A program made the position numbers and the translations under genes. This document shows positions 55,084-64,000 of a stretch of DNA of 64,000 bases, piece after piece. How positions within the stretch are numbered: position 1 is the first letter of the stretch; each line of letters begins with the position of its first letter. The DNA lies in NCBI RefSeq assembly GCF_000496835.1, contig NZ_KI543236.1, forward strand, positions 1,342,748 through 1,406,747, in the 5' to 3' direction. Under the pieces are notes generated by a model. That model ran no database searches. It saw only the letters and a program-made list of their open reading frames with translations, and was not told the origin of the DNA. The DNA is from Thalassobacillus devorans MSP14 (GTDB lineage Bacteria > Bacillota > Bacilli > Bacillales > Halobacillaceae).

Positions 55084-56709
55084 TTAACCTTTTAGTTGCT
55101 GTTGGTCTTCCGGCATCTCAATTCCTGTATCCTGTATCGACTTCTCAATATCCCGTTTGAGGCCGTACCAATTCTTATTTGTATGGCCGGCGATCCATAC
55201 ACCGTCTTCTGTAGGCTGGAGCCAAATCCTTCTATGGTTCCAATACATCCCTTGTATGACACCGATCATGAAAATCAAACCACCTACGCCCATAAACGGT
55301 AAAGTGTAATCTTTTTTGACAGCCAGACCGGTTACATCACGAGTATCGAATCCCGCCAGATTTAGTTTGTAATCATTTTCGTTGGTAGGATCAATATTCA
55401 TTCCGATTCCCGCAAAACTAACTTCCGGCTCCCCGCCATCAGGTGGGTATACATAAAACACAAACGCCGGATTCTTTGGAAACTTGGATTTCGAACGAGG
55501 TTGATTTCCATCCATGTAATATTCAGGAAAGTATTCATCGATGACTACTCTTGCCCCGCTATCCAGTTTATACTCCATCTTGGGTGCGGTAAGGTCAACA
55601 GTGAATTTACCCAATACAGCTGATTCGTCGCCTGTTTCATGCAGAGTAAATGACATCGATGAAAACTCATCCAGCTGAAAACTGGATTGATATAAAGCAA
55701 ATCCGCCAAACTTGGCTGGTTCGTTTACAACAATCTTTTCTCTCGACAACACTTTCAATTCCGGCTCCGCACCTACCACATCATTGTTTGTACGCTCATA
55801 AATGACTGCATTCGTCTGATAATTGCTCGCCACTGGTACGTTTTGGTTCATAAGAGCTTCCTGGAAACGTTTATCTTCCTGAGGATCATAATTTTCCAGG
55901 ATGAAATCCTCGTTTTTCACATAATATTTACCACCTGTTGATGGAACGACTTCTGTCTCCCCTTCTCTAATCCAAACAAAGTCATCGATATACATGGATG
56001 GCAGAAACCTCAATAAAGCACCTAAAAGGAAAATAATCAATCCAATGTGATTTACATAGGGGCCCCAGCGGGAGAATCGGCCTTTCTCTGCGAGAATATG
56101 CCCCTCCTGCTCCCGAACTTTATAACGATTCTTATGCAAATTGCTTTTAAAAGCATCCATGTCCACATTGGCTTTTGTTTCACCAAAAATACGTTGCCGC
56201 TTCAAAAATGTATGATGGCGTTTCGGCTTTTGTTTTTTTAATGCTCTATGTAGAGGTACGACCCTATCTATACTGCAAATCACCAATGATACACCTATTA
56301 AAGCGATCATCATCATAAACCATAGGGAACTGTATAGATTGTGAAAACCCAATTGATAATAAATTTTCCCGGCCAAACCATACTGATCCTCATAAAAGGT
56401 AACCGGATTGGCACCTGGGGGAATATACATCTCCTGCGGAAATATTGTCCCTAATGAGGAGGCTACTAACGTAATAATGATCAGCCAGACCCCAACTTTG
56501 ACGGAGGAGAAAAAGTTCCAAACTTTATCCACTATACTCCGGTTATAAGTCTGCGAACGCCTCGCACTTCCTTCATAACGCATATTCAGCAGGGAGTCTT
56601 TTTTATTTCCATCAATATGCTGGTTGCCTTCAATCGGCTTCCCGCAGGCTTCACATAAAACAGTACCTTCCGGGTTGACATGCCCGCATTCGCACTTGAT
56701 TTTTTTCAT
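55084..56709 (-). CDS. resB: Cytochrome c biogenesis protein ResB
   Basis: A 541-residue membrane protein. An N-terminal zinc-ribbon like stretch has CxC and CxxC (CECGH, CEACG), then membrane helices (about 75-95, 125-150, 215-235, 470-490) around a large outer domain. [14 protein letters not shown] and [21 protein letters not shown] are family hallmarks. Partner of ResC. Confidence 0.95.
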   Translation of the reverse strand: MKKIKCECGHVNPEGTVLCEACGKPIEGNQHIDGNKKDSLLNMRYEGSARRSQTYNRSIVDKVWNFFSSVKVGVWLIIITLVASSLGTIFPQEMYIPPGANPVTFYEDQYGLAGKIYYQLGFHNLYSSLWFMMMIALIGVSLVICSIDRVVPLHRALKKQKPKRHHTFLKRQRIFGETKANVDMDAFKSNLHKNRYKVREQEGHILAEKGRFSRWGPYVNHIGLIIFLLGALLRFLPSMYIDDFVWIREGETEVVPSTGGKYYVKNEDFILENYDPQEDKRFQEALMNQNVPVASNYQTNAVIYERTNNDVVGAEPELKVLSREKIVVNEPAKFGGFALYQSSFQLDEFSSMSFTLHETGDESAVLGKFTVDLTAPKMEYKLDSGARVVIDEYFPEYYMDGNQPRSKSKFPKNPAFVFYVYPPDGGEPEVSFAGIGMNIDPTNENDYKLNLAGFDTRDVTGLAVKKDYTLPFMGVGGLIFMIGVIQGMYWNHRRIWLQPTEDGVWIAGHTNKNWYGLKRDIEKSIQDTGIEMPEDQQQLKG

Positions 56710-56735
56710 AGATAAAACCTCTCTATATCTAAGAC

Positions 56736-57284
56736 TTAAGCTTCTGGCTGAATCTCTTTCAAATGTTCTTCCAGCTTTTCTAATGTCAATGGTCCAATCA
56801 CTTTATCTACAACGTTCCCATTTTCATCGATAAAGAAGGTAGAAGGGATTGGACTTATTCCATATAGATCCATCACTTGTCCATTTTTATCATGAAGATT
56901 GGTAAAAGTAAGGTTATATTTATCAATGAAACGATTGACTACCAGTTTCGTTGAGTCAAGATTCACCCCAACTATTTCTACCCCTTTTTCTTTATATTCC
57001 GGGTACAGTTCCTGCATATATGGCATTTCTTCTTCACATGGCTTACAATATGTAGCCCAGAAATTAAGCATAACACCTTTGCCTCTGAAATCTTTCAACG
57101 ACTTACGTTCTCCGTTAGTCCCGAATTGTACAAGTTCAAAATTAGGGGCCTTATCCCCTACAGCCACTACCGCGTCATCCTGTGAGAGATTACCTATAAT
57201 CGCAAATACCACTAATCCTACCAGGACAGCAAGAACCAGTGTCCGGAAAATCAGCCTGCGGCGCTTTTTCTTGGTTTTATCCAT
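56736..57284 (-). CDS. resA: Thiol-disulfide oxidoreductase ResA
   Basis: A 182-residue membrane-anchored thioredoxin-fold protein with C80-K-P-C83 (ATYCKPCEEEMPY) that reduces apocytochrome c heme-site cysteines. Anchor at about 11-30. First gene of resABC; 55 bases after rluB. Confidence 0.96.
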   Translation of the reverse strand: MDKTKKKRRRLIFRTLVLAVLVGLVVFAIIGNLSQDDAVVAVGDKAPNFELVQFGTNGERKSLKDFRGKGVMLNFWATYCKPCEEEMPYMQELYPEYKEKGVEIVGVNLDSTKLVVNRFIDKYNLTFTNLHDKNGQVMDLYGISPIPSTFFIDENGNVVDKVIGPLTLEKLEEHLKEIQPEA

Positions 57285-57339
57285 TTTGTATCACTCCTTT
57301 TGCGATTATAACATTAATCATTATTGTTAAATGTGAAAG

Positions 57340-58083
57340 TTATTTAACACTTTTTTCAGCTAAGTGTCTCAGTTGTTTCACTTCATGAGGAGTTAACTCA
57401 CGTATTTCTCCTGCGTTCATGCCATGTAAATCAAGAAATCCATACCGTTCCCGTTTCAACTTGTCCACCGGGTAGCCTAAAGATTCGAACATTCGTCGCA
57501 CTTGTCTATTTTTACCTTCATGCAAAGTCAATTGGATAATTGCAGTATTTTTCTTTTTATCGATAGACTTTGTTTTGACGTGAGTAGCTCGTAAAAGCTC
57601 CCCATCTGACTTTATTCCTTTTGTCAGCTTTGCCAGCTCTTCTCTCAGAGGAATTCCTTTCGTTTTTGCAATATAGACTTTATCTATCTCATGCTTGGGG
57701 TGCATCAATTGGTTAGCAAAATCCCCGTCATTCGTCAATAGAAGGATGCCGGAAGTATCGTAATCCAGGCGTCCAATTGGAAAGACACGTTCTTCTCTAT
57801 CTTCCGGCAGGTAATCAGTTACCACTTTACGATTTTTATCATCTTTAACACTTGATATTACTCCACGGGGTTTATATAACAGAAAATAAACCGGTTCCTC
57901 TTTTGTCAAAGGGACGCCTTCTACCTCTACTTTGTCATCCGGAGAAACTTTGGTACCCAGTTCAGTGACTACCTTTCCATTTACAGCAACTTTTCCTTGG
58001 GTTATTAAGTTTTCGGCCTTCCGTCTGGAAGTTATTCCACTTTGTGCAATTACTTTTTGTAATCGTTCTAATTCATTTGACAT
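57340..58083 (-). CDS. rluB: Pseudouridine synthase RluB
   Basis: A 247-residue RsuA/RluB enzyme: S4 domain (LQKVIAQSGITSRRKAE) and catalytic Asp in GRLDYDTSGILLLTNDG. It makes a pseudouridine in 23S rRNA. The ATG at 58083 follows GTAGGTGA; an upstream codon at 58092 is not needed. Confidence 0.95.
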   Translation of the reverse strand: MSNELERLQKVIAQSGITSRRKAENLITQGKVAVNGKVVTELGTKVSPDDKVEVEGVPLTKEEPVYFLLYKPRGVISSVKDDKNRKVVTDYLPEDREERVFPIGRLDYDTSGILLLTNDGDFANQLMHPKHEIDKVYIAKTKGIPLREELAKLTKGIKSDGELLRATHVKTKSIDKKKNTAIIQLTLHEGKNRQVRRMFESLGYPVDKLKRERYGFLDLHGMNAGEIRELTPHEVKQLRHLAEKSVK

Positions 58084-58289
58084 ATCTATCACCTACTTAT
58101 TTATTGTTATAACATATATAATCTGGAACAAACACCTTCCATCTCCTCCTTCCTCAAGTGATTAACTTAATCGCATCATTCTATACCAGCAAGCGATAGT
58201 CATACCATTCACTAGTTTAGGATGAAAATGTTAATATTTTATGAAGAAAAAGAAAGAAGTAGCGCTGGTCAGGAAATTCATTGACCAAC

Positions 58290-58324
58290 AGGAAACCACG
58301 CTGAGTGTTTCAGCGTGGCTTTTA
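58290..58324 (-). terminator. Terminator of spmB
   Basis: Perfect stem CCACGCTGA/TCAGCGTGG around GTGTT, with T tracts (moderate) on each strand; 20 bases after the spmB stop. Confidence 0.78.
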
Positions 58325-58346
58325 TACAGGGCTGTCATCCCTTATC

Positions 58347-58865
58347 TTAACTGAAAAGGATAGTGACAACTATTATAGAAGCTATTATACCAATCAAATC
58401 AGCAGCTAGTCCAACTTTAAGTGCATCTCCCATTTTCTTTATTCCCACAGCACCAAAATACACAGTAATAATATAAAAAGTAGTATCTGTGCTCCCTTGC
58501 ATCACAGATGCTAATAGCCCAATAAAAGAATCCGGTCCAAAAGTTTTGATCAGTTCACTTGTCATTCCTAAAGCTGCTGTACCAGATAAGGGGCGAACGA
58601 GGGCCAGTGGCAATATATCCTCCGGCATCCCGAGTAAACTGGTCACTGGTTCTACAGTGGTTATGATTGCTTCCATAGCACCAGATGCCCGGAAAATTGC
58701 AATCGAGACCATCATTCCAATCAGAAAAGGAAGCAGAGATACGGCAATATCGATCCCTTCTTTACCGCCTTCCACAAATTTTTCATAGGTAGGTACTCCC
58801 TTGTAGGTAGCTATCAGCAGTACAAATAATATTATCACGGGGATTATCCAGATACTGACACTCAT
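58347..58865 (-). CDS. spmB: Spore maturation protein SpmB
   Basis: A 172-residue membrane protein of the nucleoside-recognition (Gate) family: GGKEGIDIAVSLLPFLIGMM, PVTSLLGMPEDILPLALVRPLSGTAALG, and MQGSTDTTFY. SpmAB with DacB affects spore core dehydration. The ATG at 58865 has AGGAGGGG before it and overlaps the spmA stop. Confidence 0.95.
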   Translation of the reverse strand: MSVSIWIIPVIILFVLLIATYKGVPTYEKFVEGGKEGIDIAVSLLPFLIGMMVSIAIFRASGAMEAIITTVEPVTSLLGMPEDILPLALVRPLSGTAALGMTSELIKTFGPDSFIGLLASVMQGSTDTTFYIITVYFGAVGIKKMGDALKVGLAADLIGIIASIIVVTILFS

Positions 58866-59452
58866 ACTTCTCCCCTCCTGGTCCTTCGCCAATGGAAATA
58901 ACGGTCAATAAGGAGAGCTCCAGTGGTGGAGATGCAGGTAGCGATGATGGTCGCCCCGACAATTACTGTAGGGTCTACAGAGCCATATTTCATCCGGATT
59001 GCGATAACTGTAGTTGGTATCAAAGTAATAGATGAGGTGTTGATTGCCAGGAACGTAATCATGGACCGGCTAGCAGTATCAGTCTGGTGCAGGCGTTTCA
59101 ATTCTTTCATCGCTTTTAGCCCCATAGGTGTAGCAGCATTGCCTAATCCAAATAAATTCGCTGTCATGTTGGATAAAATATAACCCATCGCAGGATGGTC
59201 CTTAGGAATATCTGGGAATATACGCTGGACGAAAGGCCGGAATAATACAGCTAATCCTTTGAGCAGCCCAGCCTCTTCAGCAATCCTCATCAATCCCAGC
59301 CAGAAAATCAATACCCCCATCATGGTCAAGGTTATCATGATGGCATCATCAATGGTGCTGAAGATTGCTTTATTGACTGCTTCCATTCTGCCATTGACAG
59401 CCGCAAACACGATGCCAACTACCGCAAGCAGGGACCAAATGATATTTACCAT
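58862..59452 (-). CDS. spmA: Spore maturation protein SpmA
   Basis: A 196-residue membrane protein (same length as in B. subtilis): MVNIIWSLLAVVGIVFA, LFGLGNAATPMGLKAM, and FLAINTSSITLIPTTVIA. Its ATG lies inside the last codons of dacB (ATGGTAA), so it is coupled to dacB translation. Confidence 0.95.
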   Translation of the reverse strand: MVNIIWSLLAVVGIVFAAVNGRMEAVNKAIFSTIDDAIMITLTMMGVLIFWLGLMRIAEEAGLLKGLAVLFRPFVQRIFPDIPKDHPAMGYILSNMTANLFGLGNAATPMGLKAMKELKRLHQTDTASRSMITFLAINTSSITLIPTTVIAIRMKYGSVDPTVIVGATIIATCISTTGALLIDRYFHWRRTRRGEV

Positions 59453-60534
59453 GCCGCCAGCCCCATCAAGCGACTGGCCCTGTCTTTCCAATGCGACCAA
59501 AACGAGCCTTCAGCAGGTCGATCGACCACAGCTGTCGACAATATAGGACGGTCGTCTAAATAAACAACGTGCCTGCCAACCAGGAAGTCATCTACTTCCC
59601 GATAAAGATTCAATCTGGAGCGCAATGCTGCTTTTTCCTCAGCGGTAACTGGCCAGGTTACATCCCTTGTATAATACAAAGATTTCTGCCCAGGAACTTC
59701 AACAGGGACCTCCCCTTTTTCCTGAAGTGTTACTTGATCAAAATTTTCAAATCCCCACTCATACATGGCCTGATGATCATTCCAGTCATCTCCCGCATTC
59801 AACGTAACTGCTACCAGTTCCATATCACCCTTTTTTGCAGCAGATACCAGGGTCCTTCCTGCAGCTTTGGTATAACCTGTCTTGCCCCCGATACAATAAT
59901 CATAATACTTTGTCAGCAATTTATTTTTATTGAACCAATAATAATCACGATTATCAGATAAGTACCTTTCTGCACCTGTAACTTCCCTGAACACATCATT
60001 TTGCATTGCATTTCTCATCAATAATGCTAAGTCATACGCGGAAGAGTAATGAGTTTCAGAATCCAATCCGTGAGGGTTATCAAAATGAGTATGGTTCATT
60101 CCTAACCAGGCTGCTTTTTGGTTCATCAAATAAGCAAAACCTTCCTGACTCCCCCCTAAATGCTCCGCAATAGCCATGGCGGCATCATTTCCTGAACGAA
60201 GCATTAAACCGTAGACCAGATCCTTCAACGTCATCTTTTCACCTTCTTTCAGGTAAATGGATGACCCTTCCGTATAGACTGCATTGTTGCTTGCTTTTAC
60301 TTTTTCATCAAGCTTTCCAGATTCAACCGCCAATAAAGCAGTCATTATTTTAGTTGTACTTGCAATCAACTCCTCTTCGTAGGCTGCCTTTTCATAAAGT
60401 ACCCTGCCAGACTGCATGTCCATTAAAACTGCATTTCTGGCGGATACCGAAATCGCTGCTTCTACTTTAAATGGATGGATGAAACTAAACATGAGGACAC
60501 TTAAGATCAGCCACTTTATCATCCGCTTCTTCAA
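59446..60534 (-). CDS. dacB: D-alanyl-D-alanine carboxypeptidase DacB
   Basis: The sporulation-specific penicillin-binding protein 5* (362 residues), trimming cross-links in spore cortex. Signal peptide 1-26; SxxK at S59-T-T-K62, SGN at 114-116, KTG at 218-220. A TTG start (60534) eight bases after GGAGG is likely. Operon dacB-spmA-spmB, probably under sigma-E. Confidence 0.96.
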   Translation of the reverse strand: MKKRMIKWLILSVLMFSFIHPFKVEAAISVSARNAVLMDMQSGRVLYEKAAYEEELIASTTKIMTALLAVESGKLDEKVKASNNAVYTEGSSIYLKEGEKMTLKDLVYGLMLRSGNDAAMAIAEHLGGSQEGFAYLMNQKAAWLGMNHTHFDNPHGLDSETHYSSAYDLALLMRNAMQNDVFREVTGAERYLSDNRDYYWFNKNKLLTKYYDYCIGGKTGYTKAAGRTLVSAAKKGDMELVAVTLNAGDDWNDHQAMYEWGFENFDQVTLQEKGEVPVEVPGQKSLYYTRDVTWPVTAEEKAALRSRLNLYREVDDFLVGRHVVYLDDRPILSTAVVDRPAEGSFWSHWKDRASRLMGLAAW

Positions 60535-60569
60535 AGCCGCTCCTCCTTCGATTACATTGCTTATTAACT

Positions 60570-60597
60570 AATCTATGCCAGGATGACAAGCGTATGA
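60570..60597 (-). promoter_or_regulatory. Candidate sigma-E promoter of dacB-spmAB
   Basis: Minus-strand TCATACG (60597-60591), 13-base spacer, CATAGATT (60577-60570). Spacing is at the short end for sigma-E. Confidence 0.45.
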
Positions 60598-60635
60598 TAG
60601 GGGATACATGAAAAGAATCTCTTCTTTATTGGATA

Positions 60636-60666
60636 ATTAAAAAACCTCCTGTCAGTGGAGGTTTTG
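60636..60666. terminator. Hairpin with U tracts upstream of dacB
   Basis: AAAACCTCC/GGAGGTTTT, perfect nine-base stem, AT tracts on both sides. Together with the next hairpin it ends the scp-ypuI transcript ahead of dacB. Confidence 0.8.
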
Positions 60667-60751
60667 TTATACGCATTCTTATGAAGCAGGGCACTCTATT
60701 TTCTTTTACTTTAAGAAACTTTAATTTTGTTAAAGGGTTAAAATATAAGAA

Positions 60752-60798
60752 AAGACTAAAGCTACCGCCAATAGGGCTTGGCGATAGCTGATTTTTTC
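60752..60798. terminator. Terminator of ypuI
   Basis: AGCTA-CGCCAA (60760-60771) pairs with TTGGCG-TAGCT (60778-60789), one mismatch. TTTTTT follows on the plus side and TTTAGTCTTTTC on the minus side; close to the ypuI stop. Confidence 0.8.
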
Positions 60799-61286
60799 TA
60801 TTGCTTCATTATTTTAAGCTGATAGTCTGTTTCATAATATTCCAGTTCTTCACGTATTTCCTGGAAAGGTTTTTCTAACTGGATCATTAATGCTCTTAGC
60901 GATTCTGGCGGCTCATTATGAAAAAGGATAGCATGCCTGCCGGTATAAGCTGCCCGGCTATCTTCATACCAGCCATCACCTTTAGGGGAAAAGAATTCAC
61001 CAATGCATTGATGATATATCCCGTAAAGCGTACGTTCTGCGGCAGTCTTACGAAACACTTCTGATTGCAGCAATATTCCGATTGTGTCTTTTGCTTCATC
61101 ACAAATCACTTCTAACCTTCGCAGTGATTTTAATAAGGAACGATAGTACTCTCTTTCTTTACTTCCCTTTTCTCCAAGTAAACCAGCCAAATGGTGATGA
61201 TCCAGGTAGATATCCAATTCTTTAACAACGTTGTTTAAAAATGCGTCTACTTTGTTCATCTGTGCTCGAACAATCTGATTACTCAT
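60798..61286 (-). CDS. ypuI: YpuI, DUF3907 family
   Basis: A 162-residue soluble helical protein (YYRSLLKSLRRLEVICDEA, GWYEDSRAAYTGRHAILFHNEPP). It matches YpuI, the conserved gene between scpB and dacB. Function unknown. A 39-base gap follows the unrecognised upstream gene. Confidence 0.85.
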   Translation of the reverse strand: MSNQIVRAQMNKVDAFLNNVVKELDIYLDHHHLAGLLGEKGSKEREYYRSLLKSLRRLEVICDEAKDTIGILLQSEVFRKTAAERTLYGIYHQCIGEFFSPKGDGWYEDSRAAYTGRHAILFHNEPPESLRALMIQLEKPFQEIREELEYYETDYQLKIMKQ

Positions 61287-61325
61287 TGCCAGCCTCCTAT
61301 ATGTTAGTACACTCAGCTGTGGTAC

Positions 61326-61739
61326 TCAGGCATGAATAAATTCGAGTGTCGATTCCATATCAAAGCCTTTGCCATCGTTGATTTTCAAGAAGGCTTGTTG
61401 AACAGCTTCCCAATTAACACCTGCAAATAATTCTTTATATTCCTCATATTCATTTATATACACTTTTCGCTTATGTTTATAACCAGGATTTTTTACAAGG
61501 GCAATAAAAGCAGCTAAGTCCTTCAGCATGATTTCATTTTCTCCAAAAACCATGATAGGATTTTCCTTAAATGGTGTGAACTCATGTAATTTTTCATCAA
61601 AATAACGGAGATACAGCAAAGAAAAGTTATGTTCCCTTCCTTTATCCTCGTAAATTAATTCGGAGCGATTGAAAAACTCTTCCGGCGAATTAGGCTTTTC
61701 TTTTACCAGCTCTACTCCTCTGGATGCTTTGATTTCCAT
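61326..61739 (-). CDS. Uncharacterised protein between scpB and ypuI
   Basis: A 137-residue soluble acidic/basic mixed protein that I do not recognise (NSPEEFFNRSELIYEDKG, LLYLRYFDEKLHEFTPF, YKHKRKVYINEYEEYKELF, C-terminal TLEFIHA). It has a very strong GGGGGGAG ribosome site and sits in line with scpB and ypuI, so it is real. B. subtilis has no such gene at this place. Confidence 0.7.
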   Translation of the reverse strand: MEIKASRGVELVKEKPNSPEEFFNRSELIYEDKGREHNFSLLYLRYFDEKLHEFTPFKENPIMVFGENEIMLKDLAAFIALVKNPGYKHKRKVYINEYEEYKELFAGVNWEAVQQAFLKINDGKGFDMESTLEFIHA

Positions 61740-61803
61740 AATCTCCCCCCAAACAAGTTAATATAAGTATATATTACCATAACTGGCCTGAAATATCTGA
61801 AAA

Positions 61804-62403
61804 TTAGCCGTTATCATCCGGATTCCCGTTTTCATGTGTACTAAATTCTTCAAAAAACAGATCTGCTTCCGTTTCCATGTCATCTTCATTTCCTTCTGGC
61901 AATGGTGGAATTTCCTCTAAAGAATTTATTCCGAAATATGTTAAAAAGTCTTTCGTGGTACCATATAAAATCGGGCGGCCAATTCCCTCTTTCCTGCCAA
62001 CTTCCTGGATCAAGGATCGGCTGGTAAGCGTCTGGATAGCACGCTCACTTTTAACTCCTCTTAACTCTTCGATTTCCACTCTTGTAATTGGCTGCTGGTA
62101 AGCTATGATGGCCAATGTTTCGAGGGCGGCCTGGGATAATTTCGAAGATTGGGGACCATCCAATAACTCCTTCAAGTATGGAGCATGTTCCACTTTGGTT
62201 CCCAAATAAATGGTTTCCCCCGAAAACATCAACGTAACGCCTCTCTCTATCGCTTGATAGTCTACCATAAGTTCATCTAAAAGTTCTTGAAGAGTATGCT
62301 TGTTTATTCCAAGGGCATCCTTCAATTTTTGTTTTGTCAGCCCCTCTTCCCCTGCTGCAAACAGGAGTCCTTCAACGACTCCTTTGTATTCATTGATATT
62401 CAT
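61804..62403 (-). CDS. scpB: Segregation and condensation protein ScpB
   Basis: A 199-residue winged-helix partner of the SMC-ScpA ring. Typical blocks: EGLLFAAGEEGLTKQKL, LETLAIIAYQQPITRVEIEELRGV, GRPILYGTTKDFLTYFGI. Six bases after scpA. Confidence 0.96.
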   Translation of the reverse strand: MNINEYKGVVEGLLFAAGEEGLTKQKLKDALGINKHTLQELLDELMVDYQAIERGVTLMFSGETIYLGTKVEHAPYLKELLDGPQSSKLSQAALETLAIIAYQQPITRVEIEELRGVKSERAIQTLTSRSLIQEVGRKEGIGRPILYGTTKDFLTYFGINSLEEIPPLPEGNEDDMETEADLFFEEFSTHENGNPDDNG

Positions 62404-62409
62404 GATAGA

Positions 62410-63156
62410 TTAGTCCTCCATTTTATACACAAACAATTCATCAAAATGTTTTTCCTGCACACAATATATTTCGTTTCCCTTCATCAATTCCAATAAAGCC
62501 ATGAATGTGACTACGATATGTGTCCGGGAAGGCTGTGGAAATAATTCATCAAATTTCACTGCACTGCCTGATTTGCCGATATGGTCCATGATTTCTGACA
62601 TTCTCATTTGTATAGGGATCTCGTCTCGCTGCACCTTCGTGTCAGCTCGTTTCCTATCAGTTACCCGGTGACCTTTCAATATTTTCGTCATAGCTTCCAG
62701 CATATCATAAATAGAACCTTCGCCTTTTCGTATGACTGGTTGCTCTTCTCGATAAGCATCCAAATTCGACGGAGGTTTCGTATAAATACGGTCCGCCTTT
62801 TCCTCTTTTTCTTTTAGAAGCAAGGCTGCATCTTTATACCTGCGATACTCGATCAAGCGTTTCATCAGTTCATCACGTGGATCTTCTTCCATATCCTCTT
62901 CATCGTCCAACTCGACCGGTTGATTAGGAAGGAGCATTTGACTTTTCATCGCAAGCAGACTCGCTGCCATTACCAGGTATTCACTTGCGATATCAAGCTC
63001 CAGTTGCTGCATCGTATGAATATAGGCCATATATTGCTCCGTGATATCTGCAACCGGTATATCATAAATATCAATTTCATACTGGTTGATCAAGTGTAAA
63101 AGAAGGTCAAGAGGGCCTTCGAAAGCATCTATTTTTACTTGGTAACTTTGTTTCAT
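62410..63156 (-). CDS. scpA: Segregation and condensation protein ScpA
   Basis: A 248-residue kleisin of the SMC complex: VKIDAFEGPLDLLLHLI at the N-terminus, SEYLVMAASLLAMKSQMLLP, and a C-terminal winged helix (TFMALLELMKGNEIYCVQ). The ATG at 63156 follows GGAGG; an upstream frame extension is not used. Confidence 0.96.
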   Translation of the reverse strand: MKQSYQVKIDAFEGPLDLLLHLINQYEIDIYDIPVADITEQYMAYIHTMQQLELDIASEYLVMAASLLAMKSQMLLPNQPVELDDEEDMEEDPRDELMKRLIEYRRYKDAALLLKEKEEKADRIYTKPPSNLDAYREEQPVIRKGEGSIYDMLEAMTKILKGHRVTDRKRADTKVQRDEIPIQMRMSEIMDHIGKSGSAVKFDELFPQPSRTHIVVTFMALLELMKGNEIYCVQEKHFDELFVYKMED

Positions 63157-63203
63157 ATTATTTCCTCCACTTTTCATCTGGCAAACCAAGGGTATTCGCC
63201 CAT

Positions 63204-63230
63204 ACATAATCTACGGGGTTACATATTTTA
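63204..63230 (+). promoter_or_regulatory. Possible sigma-K promoter of the YjcZ-like gene
   Basis: AC (63204-63205), 16-base spacer, CATATTTTA (63222-63230), which fits CATAnnnTA. Motifs are short, so chance is possible. Confidence 0.35.
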
Positions 63231-63294
63231 TTATCGTAAGATGTATCTTACCAAAAAATCAGATTTCCGTTAACTGCAAAAAGGAGGAATAAAG

Positions 63295-63378
63295 ATGAGT
63301 AGATACTATGGAGGCGGCTTTGCGTTAATCGTCGTTTTGTTCATCTTATTGATTATTGTAGGGGCATCCTGGTATTAA
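63295..63378 (+). CDS. YjcZ-family sporulation miniprotein
   Basis: A 27-residue protein, MSRYYGGGFALIVVLFILL and a Trp-Tyr end, the pattern of the tiny membrane YjcZ/YhjX family found in spores. One membrane helix. Strong AAAGGAGGA ribosome site and its own terminator. Confidence 0.85.
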   Translation: MSRYYGGGFALIVVLFILLIIVGASWY

Positions 63379-63388
63379 AATTAAAGAC

Positions 63389-63430
63389 CCAGTGACAAGG
63401 TCCATTTTTCTGGATCTTGTCACTCTTTAT
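63389..63430 (+). terminator. Terminator of the YjcZ-like gene
   Basis: AGTGACAAGGTCCA pairs with TGGATCTTGTCACT (one G-U), followed by a CTTTATTT tract. Confidence 0.8.
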
Positions 63431-63493
63431 TTCTGCTCTGTTATGTTACACTATTGGTAAACTTCAAGAATGAGCATGAAGGAGCAGTTTTTT

Positions 63494-63994
63494 ATGTATT
63501 ACCCTAAAGCTTATGTAGAATTTCTGGCACATTTCAATGGAACAAAAGATTTTTTTGAATGTCATGAAGTATTAGAAGAATATTGGAAAGAAACCGCTCC
63601 AGGCGAGCGCGATTCTATATGGGTATGGATGATCCAGCTGGCAGTCAGTCTATACCATTACCGGCGTGGGAATTATAATGGGGCAAGTAAATTGGTTACA
63701 AGGCTGCAAAATAAATGGACATTCCATAAATATGAACTGGAAACTTTGGGATTGGAACGGGAGGCCATCTCAGATATCCTTAGTCAATTGGATCATGCCT
63801 TAAAGAATCGAAAACCCTATCAAAATATCAATCTTCCCATCAAAGATCCAAGATTGATACTCTCGGTAAAAGATACCTGTTCGAAATGGCAGGTTCCTTA
63901 TAACAGAGAACAGGAACCCTGTGACCATTACTTGATCCACAAACATAAATTAAGACAAACAAGTGAAAATCTTACAGAAAACGCTTATAAATGA
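63494..63994 (+). CDS. ypuF: YpuF, DUF309 family
   Basis: A 166-residue protein with the DUF309 signature HFNGTKDFFECHEVLEEYWKE near the N-terminus, then WMIQLAVSLYHYRRGNYNGA. Matches YpuF upstream of scpA in B. subtilis, but here it is divergent from scpA. The ATG at 63494 follows AAGGAG; the upstream frame start lacks a site. Function unknown. Confidence 0.88.
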   Translation: MYYPKAYVEFLAHFNGTKDFFECHEVLEEYWKETAPGERDSIWVWMIQLAVSLYHYRRGNYNGASKLVTRLQNKWTFHKYELETLGLEREAISDILSQLDHALKNRKPYQNINLPIKDPRLILSVKDTCSKWQVPYNREQEPCDHYLIHKHKLRQTSENLTENAYK

Positions 63995-64000
63995 ACAAGT

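Overview
The window is a low-GC Gram-positive chromosome segment from an endospore-forming member of the Bacillaceae. Evidence: SpoIVA, SpmA/SpmB, SleB/YpeB, CotJABC, YpjB, SpoVIF and YjcZ-type spore proteins, TRAP (MtrB), menaquinone genes, ResABCDE and SigX. Gene order follows the Bacillus subtilis block from ypuF back to ypjA very closely. Small insertions and deletions suggest a relative such as the Virgibacillus/Oceanobacillus/Halobacillus group; the genus is an inference. I see no tRNA, rRNA, CRISPR array, prophage or insertion sequence.

Layout, left to right (most genes on the minus strand): the end of a YitT-family gene (+) and a GC-rich structured element; YugP-type metalloprotease, ypjB, ypjA; the bc-type menaquinol:cytochrome c reductase qcrABC; ypiF, reoY(ypiB), ypiA and an unrecognised amidohydrolase-like gene; a tightly packed aromatic amino acid operon aroC-aroB-aroH-hisC-tyrA-aroA; ndk; hepT-menG-hepS (menaquinone side chain and ring) and mtrB; hbs; spoIVA; yphF, yphE, spoVIF, gpsA, der; the YIEGIA engulfment genes and yphA; ypzI(+); fni, ypfD, plsC, cmk; motI(ypfA), ypeB, sleB, prsW; ansA(+); ypdA, gudB, ddl, ypbH; a B12-binding MerR regulator, ypbG, a CBS/ACT protein; cotJABC(+); ypbD, recQ, ypbB; fer(+); rsiX, sigX; a cobalamin-riboswitch-controlled transporter pair; resEDCBA; rluB, spmB, spmA, dacB, ypuI, an unknown gene, scpB, scpA; yjcZ-like(+) and ypuF(+).

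Functionally it joins respiration (qcr, res, men/hep, fer), the shikimate-to-tyrosine/phenylalanine/histidine route, sporulation and germination, envelope stress (sigX/rsiX, ReoY/MurA control, Ddl, DacB), and chromosome maintenance (Hbs, ScpAB, RecQ, Der). Departures from the B. subtilis layout carry most of the interest. The trp operon is missing from between aroH and hisC although TRAP is kept. folE and cheR are missing. A B12 theme appears twice: a full cobalamin riboswitch with a terminator ahead of an ECF S-component/DUF4430 lipoprotein pair, and a CarH-like B12-binding MerR regulator. Several promoters are readable, including a sigma-X autoregulatory promoter and sigma-E promoters for spoIVA and cotJA. 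I did not find a defence system or a clearly new multi-gene system; the most novel items are a degenerate amidohydrolase-like gene, the B12 modules and structured intergenic elements.
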